Shown: positions 8,593 to 17,531, counted from the first letter of the stretch. The stretch is 27,954 nt of DNA from RGIG1993 sp964564225 (GCA_964564225.1 CAZMAF010000018.1:1-27954); one strand, 5' to 3'. A program made the numbers and translations. The notes: generated by a model from the letters alone, not told the origin.

Positions 8593-8621
8593 TTGCGAAA
8601 ACTGCAAAAACGTGCTAAAAT
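8593..8621 (+). promoter_or_regulatory. sigma-A promoter of the CarD-family gene
   Basis: TTGCGA at 8593-8598 and TAAAAT at 8616-8621 are separated by 17 bp. The GTG start is 30 nt downstream. Confidence 0.65.
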
Positions 8622-8651
8622 AAGGTATCGAATGTAAATGAGGTATTTGTC

Positions 8652-9170
8652 GTGTTTAACAAAAATGATTTTGTGATATACGGTACAGAAGGCGTTTGTC
8701 AGATTATTGACGTAAGGGAAATTGAATTTTGCCACGCCTCTGCCAATGAAAAGGGAAAAAAGTTATATTACGTTTTAATGCCAATCAGAAAAAAAGACAC
8801 GACGGTGTACGTACCGACAGCATCTGAAAGATTGTGCAGCCGCATGCGCCGCATTATGAAGAAGGAAGAAATCGACGCTGCAATCGACACCGTTAAACGT
8901 CAAGCGGCTCTCAATCTGAACGACCGAAAAAAAAGGATCGCAATTTACCGCGACGTATCAGAATCCACCTCTTGTGAAAAACTGCTCATACTGATCAAAT
9001 CGCTCTACGAACGCCGTCAAAAGCTGATCAGCGAAGGAAAAAAGCTTTCCTTTTCCGATGCCGAAATGCTTTTACGGTGTGAAGGTATGATTGCCGACGA
9101 ATTTTCATTTTCGTTGAACATCGAGAGCGATGCCGTCGGAGCGTACATACAAAACAGATTTCAGAATTAA
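8652..9170 (+). CDS. CarD-family transcriptional regulator
   Basis: The 172-residue protein begins MFNKNDFVIYGTEGVCQI, the usual opening of the CarD/RNA-polymerase-interacting domain (residues ~1-60, with YYVLMPIRKKDTTVYVP completing the Tudor-like part). A basic helical C-terminal region of about 110 residues follows, as in the DNA-binding half of CarD proteins. Family members bind the RNA polymerase beta subunit and tune promoter opening, often at rRNA or stress genes. The start is GTG with TGAGG eight bases upstream. It is monocistronic, with its own promoter and a hairpin directly after the stop codon. The specific regulon cannot be read from the sequence. Confidence 0.88.
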   Translation: MFNKNDFVIYGTEGVCQIIDVREIEFCHASANEKGKKLYYVLMPIRKKDTTVYVPTASERLCSRMRRIMKKEEIDAAIDTVKRQAALNLNDRKKRIAIYRDVSESTSCEKLLILIKSLYERRQKLISEGKKLSFSDAEMLLRCEGMIADEFSFSLNIESDAVGAYIQNRFQN

Positions 9171-9171
9171 C

Positions 9172-9199
9172 AATACCCCGCTTAATAAAGCGGGGTATT
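9172..9199. terminator. Bidirectional hairpin between convergent genes
   Basis: AATACCCCGCTT (9172-9183) and AAGCGGGGTATT (9188-9199) form a 12-bp stem with a 4-nt loop. It is one base after the CarD stop codon and 17 nt from the stop of the minus-strand lipoprotein gene, so it can end transcription from both sides. Confidence 0.85.
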
Positions 9200-9216
9200 G
9201 TCATATAAAAATCAAT

Positions 9217-10125
9217 TTACTGCTTGACGGTAAGCTCCTCGTTTTTGAATTTAGCTTCAACCGAACCGTTCATCGTGATATAGGTCGTAATATTTCTTTC
9301 GGTCAAAAGATTAACCGTGCGCGGATCGGCAGGATTGTTAGCCGATGCAAAAATCACAGCATAAGAAGGCGAGGTCGCATCAATCAGCGCTTCTACCTGA
9401 TCGTTGAACGCGCCATGCTTGGGAACCTGCAGTATATCAAATTTTTTACCACCAAGCGAGGTAATCAGATCGGGAATACGCGCGCCGAAAATATCGGAAG
9501 CAATTAAAACGTCAAGTCCGTCGGAATCAACCGCAACTGCAAGCGAATAAAACTCATCCTGATCCGCACTCGAAGTGGTCATGGTTGCGGGATAAAGCGT
9601 GAGCTTCAGATCCCCCGCCGTAATTTCCTTCACACTGCTGACGACTTCAGGCGTAATATTCGCTTCAGAAAGCGCCGCACGGTAAGCATCGTAAGCCGTA
9701 CCCGTCTTCGTGTAACTCGGCTCAACGACATTCTTCACGGTAACACCCTCAAGAAGCGTCTGCATCGCACCGTAATGGTTTTTGTTAAACTGGCTGATAA
9801 TTACGTAATCAAGCTCAGTAACGCCTTTTTCGGCAAGATACGTGAGAATCTTTTCACCGTCGTCCTGCTTCCCATTACCGTCTTCGTCATCATCTTCGCC
9901 CGTATCAATGAGAATGGCAATATCGCCCGAACGGATCAAGGTAGCGTTTGCCTTGCCGACCTTAAAAAACTTAACGTTGACCTTGCCGGTGCCATCATCG
10001 GACACACCGCCGTTTTGTGTTCCTCCCGTCGCCGTAGTGGTATCACCCAAACCGCAAGATACAAGACTTACGAGAGAGGCACAAACAAGCAACAACGAAA
10101 GTGCTAAAAGAAAAATTTTTTTCAT
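9217..10125 (-). CDS. Lipoprotein with ComEC-like metallo-beta-lactamase fold, metal motif degenerate, EF-hand-like loop
   Basis: The 302-residue protein has a lipoprotein signal peptide with lipobox LVSC and lipidated Cys24, so it is probably anchored outside the membrane. The rest resembles the competence-type metallo-beta-lactamase domain: KVNVKFFKVGKANATLI at 48-64, ILIDTG at 71-76, ASDIFG and the LQVPKHGAFND segment (compare VPHHGS). Where the family has HxHxDH, this protein has SQFNKNH at 111-117, keeping only the last His, so the usual metal site looks broken. Residues 80-91 read DEDGNGKQDDGE, which fits a 12-residue EF-hand calcium loop (Asp80, Asp82, Asn84, Gly85, Asp88, Glu91). The start has AAAGGATGA upstream. 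It lies 62 nt after the GH13 gene and may be read through from it. Confidence 0.82.
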   Translation of the reverse strand: MKKIFLLALSLLLVCASLVSLVSCGLGDTTTATGGTQNGGVSDDGTGKVNVKFFKVGKANATLIRSGDIAILIDTGEDDDEDGNGKQDDGEKILTYLAEKGVTELDYVIISQFNKNHYGAMQTLLEGVTVKNVVEPSYTKTGTAYDAYRAALSEANITPEVVSSVKEITAGDLKLTLYPATMTTSSADQDEFYSLAVAVDSDGLDVLIASDIFGARIPDLITSLGGKKFDILQVPKHGAFNDQVEALIDATSPSYAVIFASANNPADPRTVNLLTERNITTYITMNGSVEAKFKNEELTVKQ

Positions 10126-10159
10126 ACTTAAATCATCCTTTTATAAAATAAGGTATTTT

Positions 10160-10165
10160 ATTATA
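10160..10165 (-). promoter_or_regulatory. Possible -10 box before the lipoprotein gene
   Basis: A perfect TATAAT reads on the minus strand 35 nt before the lipoprotein start codon. No convincing -35 box is found at 16-19 bp, so this is only a possible secondary promoter within the gap after the GH13 gene. Confidence 0.35.
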
Positions 10166-10187
10166 CCGAATATTTTTGAACGCCGTA

Positions 10188-12128
10188 TTAACAATTTGAA
10201 ATATTTTCCCATTTGATCAGTGAAAATTCAGAGAATTTTAAAGAAATGCCGCCCTTTACAGCCTTTTTCGTCATCAAGTCGCAACCATTGGTTGCGCTTT
10301 TTGAAAGAAACGCCTTGGGAAAGAGATTTTCGCTCGAAAGCGTTACCGTCTTTTCACCGCGGTTAACAACCAACGTAATAACCTCGTCACCGGCAAAACG
10401 CGAGTACGCAATAACACCACGCGGCATATTTTCACAAAGAACAAAATAACCGTCTTTGAAAACGCGCTCGGAAAGACGGAGCATATTGACAGTCCGATAA
10501 AATTCAAGAAGGGCTTGATCTTCGTGTCCCCATGGATAAGGACGGCGGTTAAACGGATCGTGATAGCCCTGCATCCCTGCCTCATCACCGTAAAAGATCG
10601 TCGGCACGCCGGGCACGGTGGACAAAAGAAGCCACGCCGTTTTCAGTCGCTCGACGGCAAGCGCGTATTCAGCATCGCTCAGACTCGCATGCGCAAGCGC
10701 ATCCTCGCTCCGTCCGTTTTCCGAAACGCCCGAAAGCTTCGTCAGAATGCGTTCGGTATCATGCGTACCGAGCAGGTTCATCAAGGTATCGCTCGTTTTT
10801 TTCGGATAATGCGTATACAATCGCTTCAGGGTGGTAAACAATCCTTCGGCATTGCCCGTCATCAAATAGTCGGCGATGCGATTGCCAACAGGATAATTCA
10901 TAACCGAATCAAGCTGATTGCCCCAGAAATAGCGGCGAAGCTTGCCGTAAGCAATCTTATTGGAAGCATCTTCCCAGACTTCACCGAGAATGAGCGCATC
11001 ACGCTTTTCTCCCCGCGCGCCGCGACGGATATCGTAAAGCAACTCATCGGAAAGCTCGTCGGCAACGTCAAGCCGCCAACCCGAAATACCCCTATGTAGA
11101 TAATGCGCAACAACGCCGTCCTTACCCGCAATAAAGCGGCGGTAATCGGGATTTCTCGTGTTGATCGAAGGCAGAATGTCGATTCCCCACCAACAGCGAT
11201 ATTGATACGGATACTCCTCAAAATCAAACCACGGATAATAAGGGGAGTCCTTTGACTGATATGCACCGACGGTGGAAAACTTGCCGTATTTATTAAAATA
11301 GCGGCTATCATCACCCGTATGATTGAAAACGCCGTCAAGAATAACACGGATATTCTTTGCCTTTGCCTCGCAAAGCAAGTGATCGAGTGCTTCTTCGCCG
11401 CCGAACATCTCGTCAACGGCAAAATAATCAGCAGTATCGTACTTGTGATTGGAAAACGCCTTGAAGATCGGGGAAAGATAAAGCGCCGTCACACCAAGCA
11501 TCTTAAGATAATCAAGCTTTTCCGCAACGCCCCAGAGCGTACCGCCGAAAAAGGTATTATTTTTAAAGGGCGCACCGCGGTACGGCGGATACTGCGGAAT
11601 GCCGTTTTCCCAATCGGCGTTGAAAACAGCGTCACCGCGAATCGGCACGTCACGCGAGCCGCGATAAAAACGGTCAACGAAAATCTGATACAGAACACCG
11701 CCCTTAAACCAATCGGGCGTTTCGTAGCTTGCCTCATAGACGGTCAGTCCAATCGGCTCGTAGGGCTCATCTTCCCGTGTCAGGCGCTCGCTGTAATAAA
11801 GCTCATCGTAAGAAAGACGAAGCACGCCCTCACAGGAATCAAAAAGCACCGAGGCAAAATAAAGCCCCTTCAGACGATAAAGCGGCAAAACCAAACGGTA
11901 TATTTCATTTTGGTAATCGGTAGACTGCCACGAAAAGAGATAAGAAAGATTCTGAAGGTGAGAATCGGCATCACAAAGCTCAAGACGGGGCAACAAAACG
12001 CCAAGTGAACGCGACACCGTCAAGGTCAGAGTCAAGGTATCCTCACTATCAAAGGCGGAAAACAGTCGGGCATATTCGGTATGCTCGCTTTCAATGGCAA
12101 GCAAAGCGGTATACGACGATAAAAGCAT
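10188..12128 (-). CDS. GH13 alpha-glycosidase, neopullulanase/cyclomaltodextrinase-like
   Basis: This cytoplasmic enzyme (no signal peptide) should hydrolyse alpha-1,4 and perhaps alpha-1,6 bonds in maltodextrin or glycogen fragments. The first ~120 residues look like an N-terminal beta-sandwich, and WFKGGVLYQIFVDRFY opens the barrel near residue 150. GH13 motifs are intact: DGVFNH (~265-270), GWRLDVADE with the nucleophile near Asp364, GEVWED with the acid near Glu383, and LLGTHDTER with the transition-state Asp near 457. I chose the ATG at 12128 because AAAGGAGAAGGG precedes it. The upstream in-frame TTG at 12173 lies inside the hairpin after glgP and has no ribosome binding site. Length is 646 residues. 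It follows glgP, probably in the same transcript. Confidence 0.92.
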   Translation of the reverse strand: MLLSSYTALLAIESEHTEYARLFSAFDSEDTLTLTLTVSRSLGVLLPRLELCDADSHLQNLSYLFSWQSTDYQNEIYRLVLPLYRLKGLYFASVLFDSCEGVLRLSYDELYYSERLTREDEPYEPIGLTVYEASYETPDWFKGGVLYQIFVDRFYRGSRDVPIRGDAVFNADWENGIPQYPPYRGAPFKNNTFFGGTLWGVAEKLDYLKMLGVTALYLSPIFKAFSNHKYDTADYFAVDEMFGGEEALDHLLCEAKAKNIRVILDGVFNHTGDDSRYFNKYGKFSTVGAYQSKDSPYYPWFDFEEYPYQYRCWWGIDILPSINTRNPDYRRFIAGKDGVVAHYLHRGISGWRLDVADELSDELLYDIRRGARGEKRDALILGEVWEDASNKIAYGKLRRYFWGNQLDSVMNYPVGNRIADYLMTGNAEGLFTTLKRLYTHYPKKTSDTLMNLLGTHDTERILTKLSGVSENGRSEDALAHASLSDAEYALAVERLKTAWLLLSTVPGVPTIFYGDEAGMQGYHDPFNRRPYPWGHEDQALLEFYRTVNMLRLSERVFKDGYFVLCENMPRGVIAYSRFAGDEVITLVVNRGEKTVTLSSENLFPKAFLSKSATNGCDLMTKKAVKGGISLKFSEFSLIKWENISNC

Positions 12129-12148
12129 AGCCCTTCTCCTTTTACGTA

Positions 12149-12179
12149 ATAGGCTTGGCGTTTTTTGCGCCAAGCCTAT
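12149..12179 (-). repeat. Strong inverted repeat between glgP and the GH13 gene
   Basis: ATAGGCTTGGCG (12149-12160) and CGCCAAGCCTAT (12168-12179) form a 12-bp stem with a 7-nt A/T-rich loop. On the minus strand the stem is followed by TTACGTAAAAGG rather than a T run. It may attenuate, process or stabilise the transcript rather than act as a full intrinsic terminator. Confidence 0.7.
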
Positions 12180-12182
12180 AAA

Positions 12183-14687
12183 TTATTGGTTGTTTTTCTT
12201 TTGGATCGGCATGATGTGCCAGATATTGTTAGCGTAATCACGAATCGAGCGGTCTGCCGAGAAAATACCGCTCTTGGCAATATTGACAAGCGACATACGG
12301 TTCCACTTATCGCGATCCTCAAAATCCTGCTCCATCTTCTTGTGCGCAGCAAAATACGCATCAAAATCAGCAAGACACATATAGGGATCGGCAACGCCGC
12401 CGCCACCGAATACGAGATAATTGTAAATATGCTCAAAGGACACGCCATTAAAGCCGGTCTTCAGGGCATCGACTGCCTTCTTTAACGTGGGGTTCTGACT
12501 GTAATAATGGCTCGCATGATAGCCCTGACGCCAAAGCTCCTCAACCTCAGGTGTAGTATGACCGAAAATATAAATATTATCTCTGCCAACCGCCTCGGCA
12601 ATCTCAACATTAGCGCCATCAAGCGTACCGACCGTCAAAGCACCGTTCAGCATAAACTTCATATTACCCGTACCGCTCGCTTCCTTGCCCGCAAGCGAGA
12701 TCTGCTCGGAAATATCAGCAGACGGAATAAGCACCTCGGCAAGCGATACGTTATAGTCCTCGGGAAAAATTACGTGAAGCTTTTTCGAGAGCTTGGGATC
12801 TTTTTCGATGTCTGCGCCAATCTCATAAATGAGCTTGATGATCTGTTTGGCAAGATAATACCCTGCCGCCGCCTTCGCGCCAAAGATAAAGGTCTTGGGA
12901 CGCATTTCAAAGTCGGGATTTTCCTTGAGGGCAACGTAAAGCGAAATGATGTGAAGCGCGTTCAGAAGCTGACGCTTATACTCGTGCATACGCTTTACCT
13001 GCACGTCAAATACCGAATCGGGATCGACCTTGATGCCATTGCGCTTCATCAGATAATTGGATAGGCGCACCTTGTTATCACGCTTGATCTTGTCAAGAGT
13101 ATCAAGCACCGTCTTGTCATCGGCAAAGTTCAAAAGCTTTTCAAGCTCGGCAGCATCCTTACGGTAACCCATACCGATCGTTTCGTCAAGAAGCTTTGCA
13201 AGAGAGGGATTGGCATAGCAGAGCCAACGACGGTAAGCAATGCCGTTGGTGACGTTGGTAAACTTTTCGGGGGTATCGTGATAAAAGTCGCTGAAAATGG
13301 TATCGGTAAGAATTTCGGAATGAAGCTTCGATACACCGTTGACGGTGTGCGAACCGACAACCGAAAGATTTGCCATCTTCACTCTGCCGTGAGAAATGAT
13401 CGAAAGATTGGTAATTCTGCCCCAGTCCCCCGGATAGCGACTCCAAAGTTCTTCACAGAAACGACGGTTTATCTCACTTATGATCATGTGCAAACGAGGC
13501 AGACGTAAACGGAAAAAGCTTTCGTCCCAGGTTTCAAGAGCCTCGGGCATTACCGTATGATTGGTATACGATACCGTCTTCGTAACGATTGACCAGGCAT
13601 CTTCCCAAGAATAGGAATAAACGTCGATAAGAATACGCATCAACTCGGGAACAACGAGCGCAGGATGCGTGTCGTTGATATGAATGGCAACCTTGTCGGC
13701 AAAGTTTGCGAGCGTTCCGTAGGTTCGCAGATGATCGGCAATAATACTCTGAAGCGATGCGCAAACAAGGAAATACTGCTGCGAAAGACGAAGCAGCTTA
13801 CCACCCTCGTGATCGTCGGCGGGATAAAGCACTTTGGACAAAATTTCGGCGCGGGTCGATTCTTCCATCGCACGGATATATTCACCCTGCGAGAAAAGCG
13901 CCATGCTAAAATTCTGATTGATACTCTTTGCCTTCCAAAGACGGAGGGAGTTGACCGCCTCGGAATCAGCGCCCGAAATCATCATATCGTAAGGAATTGC
14001 CTGTACCTCGGTGTAATCGGTGTGCGTAATCTCGCATCTGCCGTTTTTCCACTCCTCCTTGAGCTGACCGCCGAAACGCACCGTACAGGTCTTATCGGTA
14101 CGGGGCACGAGCCAAGGCTCGCCCGAAGGCATCCAGGTGTCAGGAAGCTCAACCTGGTCGCCGTCAATGATCTTCTGCTTAAAAAGACCGTATTCATAAA
14201 GGATCGAAAAACCGGTTGCCGAATAATCCTGCGAGGTAAGCGCATCCATAAAGCAAGCAGCAAGTCTGCCAAGACCGCCGTTACCAAGTCCGGGATCCTG
14301 CTCAATGTCGTAAAGCTCGTCGAGAGATACGCCGATATCGGCAAGAATACCCTCAAATTTGTCGGCAATACCGAGATTCATTAAATTATTGCGAAGGCTT
14401 TTGCCGATCAGAAACTCCATGCAGAGATAATAGATCTTTTTGCCCTTCTGATTGTTAACGTTATTCTTGAATTCAGTTCTCTTTTGCGACAAAATATCCT
14501 TGACCGCCAAAAGAAGCGCGCGATAGATCTGATCCTTGTTCGCTTCCTTGGGCGTTGTGCCGTAGAAACGGGAAAGCTTGATCTCAAGAAGCTCGCGCAA
14601 ATATTTTTTCGTGAGCGACGGAAGTTTACCGCCGCCCGTCAGGGGTGCGGTGGTATCGTTCTGCGTCGTTTTCGCAATTTTTGCCAT
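12183..14687 (-). CDS. glgP: Glycogen/alpha-glucan phosphorylase
   Basis: The enzyme releases glucose-1-phosphate from the non-reducing ends of glycogen, using pyridoxal phosphate. The 834-residue protein is complete and of normal length. Family landmarks include LGNGGLGRLAACFMDAL around 134-150, HINDTHPALVVPELMR near 336-351, FDVQVKRMHEYKRQLLN near 560-576, and the cofactor motif SGTGNMKFMLNGA with the PLP-binding Lys677. The ATG has AAAAGGAAG upstream. The gene starts 236 nt after glgA, beyond a terminator, so it should have its own promoter in 14688-14880. I could not find a consensus one there. The GH13 enzyme follows and would complete glucan breakdown. Confidence 0.97.
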   Translation of the reverse strand: MAKIAKTTQNDTTAPLTGGGKLPSLTKKYLRELLEIKLSRFYGTTPKEANKDQIYRALLLAVKDILSQKRTEFKNNVNNQKGKKIYYLCMEFLIGKSLRNNLMNLGIADKFEGILADIGVSLDELYDIEQDPGLGNGGLGRLAACFMDALTSQDYSATGFSILYEYGLFKQKIIDGDQVELPDTWMPSGEPWLVPRTDKTCTVRFGGQLKEEWKNGRCEITHTDYTEVQAIPYDMMISGADSEAVNSLRLWKAKSINQNFSMALFSQGEYIRAMEESTRAEILSKVLYPADDHEGGKLLRLSQQYFLVCASLQSIIADHLRTYGTLANFADKVAIHINDTHPALVVPELMRILIDVYSYSWEDAWSIVTKTVSYTNHTVMPEALETWDESFFRLRLPRLHMIISEINRRFCEELWSRYPGDWGRITNLSIISHGRVKMANLSVVGSHTVNGVSKLHSEILTDTIFSDFYHDTPEKFTNVTNGIAYRRWLCYANPSLAKLLDETIGMGYRKDAAELEKLLNFADDKTVLDTLDKIKRDNKVRLSNYLMKRNGIKVDPDSVFDVQVKRMHEYKRQLLNALHIISLYVALKENPDFEMRPKTFIFGAKAAAGYYLAKQIIKLIYEIGADIEKDPKLSKKLHVIFPEDYNVSLAEVLIPSADISEQISLAGKEASGTGNMKFMLNGALTVGTLDGANVEIAEAVGRDNIYIFGHTTPEVEELWRQGYHASHYYSQNPTLKKAVDALKTGFNGVSFEHIYNYLVFGGGGVADPYMCLADFDAYFAAHKKMEQDFEDRDKWNRMSLVNIAKSGIFSADRSIRDYANNIWHIMPIQKKNNQ

Positions 14688-14873
14688 AATTGATCTTCCT
14701 TTTCGTCGTAGTATATATAGTGCTTATCGGTTTTACCCGACGGAAAGCTTTATTTTTGAGAAATACGCCGCTTATCCCTATTGAAGTATAAATCCGAAAT
14801 TATCAAAACGGTATCATAATTCCGATAAGGCGCTTCACTTTCAAAACGGAACAAAAATAAAACCTTTCGTCGA

Positions 14874-14915
14874 TTAAAACCCCTTGCAGTTGCCGAAATA
14901 TCGGCAACTGCAAGG
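14874..14915 (-). terminator. Intrinsic terminator of the glgC-D-A operon
   Basis: CCTTGCAGTTGCCGA (14882-14896) and TCGGCAACTGCAAGG (14901-14915) form a perfect 15-bp stem with a 4-nt loop. On the minus strand it is followed by GGTTTTAATC, giving a T run. It begins 9 nt after the glgA stop codon. Confidence 0.92.
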
Positions 14916-14923
14916 TATAATTT

Positions 14924-16354
14924 TTAATAGAGAGAAAGAACTTCCTCGTACATGGCAAGATAGCGTTCTGCCGAAATACCCCACGAAAAGTCGGTAGTCA
15001 TTGCATTCTTGCGAAGCACCTTGAAAGCAGGGGTGCGGTAGATCGCGAGCGCACGGCGAATGGCATCAAGCATATCGTGAGCGTTATAGGTCACGAAGGT
15101 GATACCGTTACCCTCACCCGTCGCGGGATTGAAGGGTTTGATCGTATCGTAAAGGCCTCCCGTTTCGCGCACGATCGCAACCGCGCCGTAACGCGATGCC
15201 ATCATCTGCGAAAGACCGCAAGGCTCGCTCTTAGAGGGCATCAGGAAAAGGTCAGCAGCAGCATAAATCTCCTTCGAGAGCTTCTTATTGAACTCAAGAA
15301 GCGCGCGGACTCTGCCGGGATATCTTGCTTCAAGTTCAGCAAAGAAGACTTCATAATCCTTTTCACCCGTACCGAGCAGAACAAACTGCATATCTTCGCT
15401 TGCAATCGCCTCGTCGATCACACGCTTGACGAGATCAAGCCCCTTATGCGAAGCCAGACGGGTGATCATTGCAACCATCGGAACGTCGGGGTCAACGGTA
15501 AGCCCCACTTTTTCCTGAAGAACGGTCTTACATACCGTCTTATTTTTCAGATTTCGCGCAGCAGAGAAGTTTGCGGAAATCGAAGTGTCGGTATTCGGAT
15601 TATATTCCTTGTAATCAATACCGTTCACAATGCCCATCGTCTTGAAGGCAAAACGGTTGATGACGTGATAAAGCCCGTAAGAGTAAAACGGCGTGCGGAT
15701 CTCCTCGGAATATTTCTGGCTGACCGTTGTCAGCTTGTCACAGCAGACGATCGCGCCCTTCGTGAAATTGATGTCGCCGTTATATTCCACAGTCTCGCGG
15801 TCTTTCTCAGAAAGCCCAAGCACGTCGGATAGAATAGCGAAATTGTAAACGCCCTGATATTCAATGTTGTGAATGGTATAAACCGTGTGAATATCGGGAT
15901 AGTTATACTGACGGCGGAGATAGATCACCGCCATCGCCGCCTGCCAGTCGTGCGCGTGAAGAATATCGGGATAAAAGTCAATATGAGACAGCATTTCAAG
16001 CGCTGCCTTTGAAAAAAAGGCATAACGTTCGGCATCGTCAAACTCGCCGTAAAGCTTTGCGCGCTTGAAGTAATACTCGTTATCAATAAAGTAATACTGC
16101 ACGCCGCCTTTCTTCAATCCCCAGACACCGCAGTAAAGGTTACGCCAGGAAAGTGAAACGGTAAATTCGGTAATCTTTTTCATTCTGGCGCGCCACTCTG
16201 CCGAAATCTTCTCGTGTAAAGGAAGCACGACGCGGACATCAGCGGTTTTATCGGTTTTGACGATCGCCTCGGGAAGCGAGCCGATCACGTCGCCAAGACC
16301 GCCCGTCGAAGCAAAGGGAACTGCCTCTGCTGCAACAAATAATATTCTGGTCAT
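14924..16354 (-). CDS. glgA: Glycogen synthase (ADP-glucose)
   Basis: A GT5-family enzyme that transfers glucose from ADP-glucose to growing alpha-1,4-glucan. The 476-residue protein has the N-terminal FVAAEAVPFASTGGLGDV segment, HAHDWQAA near 154-161, and the C-terminal SKSEPCGLSQMMASRYG and RETGGLYDT motifs of GT5 enzymes. In E. coli GlgA the N-terminal motif is KTGGL, whose Lys15 contacts ADP-glucose. Here the equivalent residue is Ser16 (STGGL). Everything else looks intact, so an active enzyme is still the best call. The start has AGAAAGGATCAG upstream. It follows glgD by 31 nt and is the last gene before a strong terminator. Confidence 0.95.
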   Translation of the reverse strand: MTRILFVAAEAVPFASTGGLGDVIGSLPEAIVKTDKTADVRVVLPLHEKISAEWRARMKKITEFTVSLSWRNLYCGVWGLKKGGVQYYFIDNEYYFKRAKLYGEFDDAERYAFFSKAALEMLSHIDFYPDILHAHDWQAAMAVIYLRRQYNYPDIHTVYTIHNIEYQGVYNFAILSDVLGLSEKDRETVEYNGDINFTKGAIVCCDKLTTVSQKYSEEIRTPFYSYGLYHVINRFAFKTMGIVNGIDYKEYNPNTDTSISANFSAARNLKNKTVCKTVLQEKVGLTVDPDVPMVAMITRLASHKGLDLVKRVIDEAIASEDMQFVLLGTGEKDYEVFFAELEARYPGRVRALLEFNKKLSKEIYAAADLFLMPSKSEPCGLSQMMASRYGAVAIVRETGGLYDTIKPFNPATGEGNGITFVTYNAHDMLDAIRRALAIYRTPAFKVLRKNAMTTDFSWGISAERYLAMYEEVLSLY

Positions 16355-16385
16355 AATCTGATCCTTTCTGACAAAGCCTTGCAGC

Positions 16386-17516
16386 TCAGATCATTTTGTA
16401 TTTTTCGATATAGAAGGGCATCGAAGGATGTCCCGAAAGCGTCACACCATCACGGATCACGACGTTCTTATCAGCGATCACGCAATTAACAAAAGCACCT
16501 GCAAGCACCTGCGTATCCTGAAATAGGATCGAGTTTTTAACGACAGCGCCCTTGCCGACGTGTACGCCGCGGAAAAGAATGGAATTTTCAACCGTGCCCT
16601 CGATGATACAGCCGTCAGCGATCATCGAATTTTTCACCGTCGCGCCCTCTACGTATTTTGCGGGAGCAGAGTTTCTGACCTTGGTATAGATCGGACGGTC
16701 CTTAATGGCAAAGAGCGCGTCACGCACGTCTTCGTTAAGAAGCTCCATATTCACGGCAAAATAACCGGCAAGCGACTCAACACTTGCATAGTAACCGTCG
16801 AAACGGTAGGTTTTATAAACGAACTTATCAAGATTACGCAGTACCACGTCGGCAGTAAAGCTCTTATAGCCGTGAGCCGAAGCATCCGCAATCATCGACT
16901 GCAAATAGCTGCGGTCAAACACCCATACGTTGATGAGTACGTCATGCTCGCCCGAAATATTCTTGGGATGTACCAGAATATCAAGAACGTTGTTATCGCT
17001 ATTGGACGTAACGACACGGTAATTCCGGCAATTTTCTTCGGTCAGAGTCTTCTTGGCAATCACGCAAGTCGCGTGCGCGCCTTCTGCGGTGTGATACTCA
17101 ATCACGCGGCGCAGATCAATATTGCAGATGGCATCACAGTCGGAAAGAACGACGGTATCGCTCGTCAGATCGGCTATGAAGCCCTGAATATTCTTTAATG
17201 CTTCAAGACGGGTGTCGTAAAGCGCCATACCCTCACCCTGATTGGTCGTGATAAAAGGGGGCAGAATTTTAAGACCGCCCGCACGGCGGGCAAGATCCCA
17301 GTCCTTACCGCTTCCGAGATGGTCCATCAGAGAGCGATAATTGTTATGCGTAACCACGCTGATATCCGAAATGCCCGCGTTAACCATATTGGAAAGCGCA
17401 AAGTCAACGAGGCGGTAACGGCAACCGAAAGGAACAGACGCCATCGTACGGCGACGTGTCAGATCGGCAATCGACATATCGTGAAGATTTGAAAAAATAA
17501 TACCGGTAGTAGACAT
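16386..17516 (-). CDS. glgD: Glucose-1-phosphate adenylyltransferase regulatory subunit GlgD
   Basis: GlgD is the partner subunit of GlgC in Firmicutes and modulates ADP-glucose synthesis. The 376-residue protein begins GIIFSNLHDMSIADLT, then PFGCRYRLVDFALSNMVNAGI. It is clearly related to GlgC, but lacks the glycine-rich GGxGxRL nucleotide-binding loop that GlgC has, as is normal for GlgD. A left-handed beta-helix-like C-terminus is visible from about residue 285 (VEGATVKNSMIADGCIIEG and repeats). Its ribosome binding site AGAGGAGG is near consensus and it follows glgC by only 15 nt, which favours matched production of the two subunits. Confidence 0.95.
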   Translation of the reverse strand: MSTTGIIFSNLHDMSIADLTRRRTMASVPFGCRYRLVDFALSNMVNAGISDISVVTHNNYRSLMDHLGSGKDWDLARRAGGLKILPPFITTNQGEGMALYDTRLEALKNIQGFIADLTSDTVVLSDCDAICNIDLRRVIEYHTAEGAHATCVIAKKTLTEENCRNYRVVTSNSDNNVLDILVHPKNISGEHDVLINVWVFDRSYLQSMIADASAHGYKSFTADVVLRNLDKFVYKTYRFDGYYASVESLAGYFAVNMELLNEDVRDALFAIKDRPIYTKVRNSAPAKYVEGATVKNSMIADGCIIEGTVENSILFRGVHVGKGAVVKNSILFQDTQVLAGAFVNCVIADKNVVIRDGVTLSGHPSMPFYIEKYKMI

Positions 17517-17531
17517 CGTAAAATCCTCCTC

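Noticed and set aside
15077..15832. Plus-strand open frame inside glgA, and similar ones opposite glgP and the GH13 gene
   Set aside because: They lie opposite clear enzyme genes and read as low-complexity reverse translations without recognisable domains.
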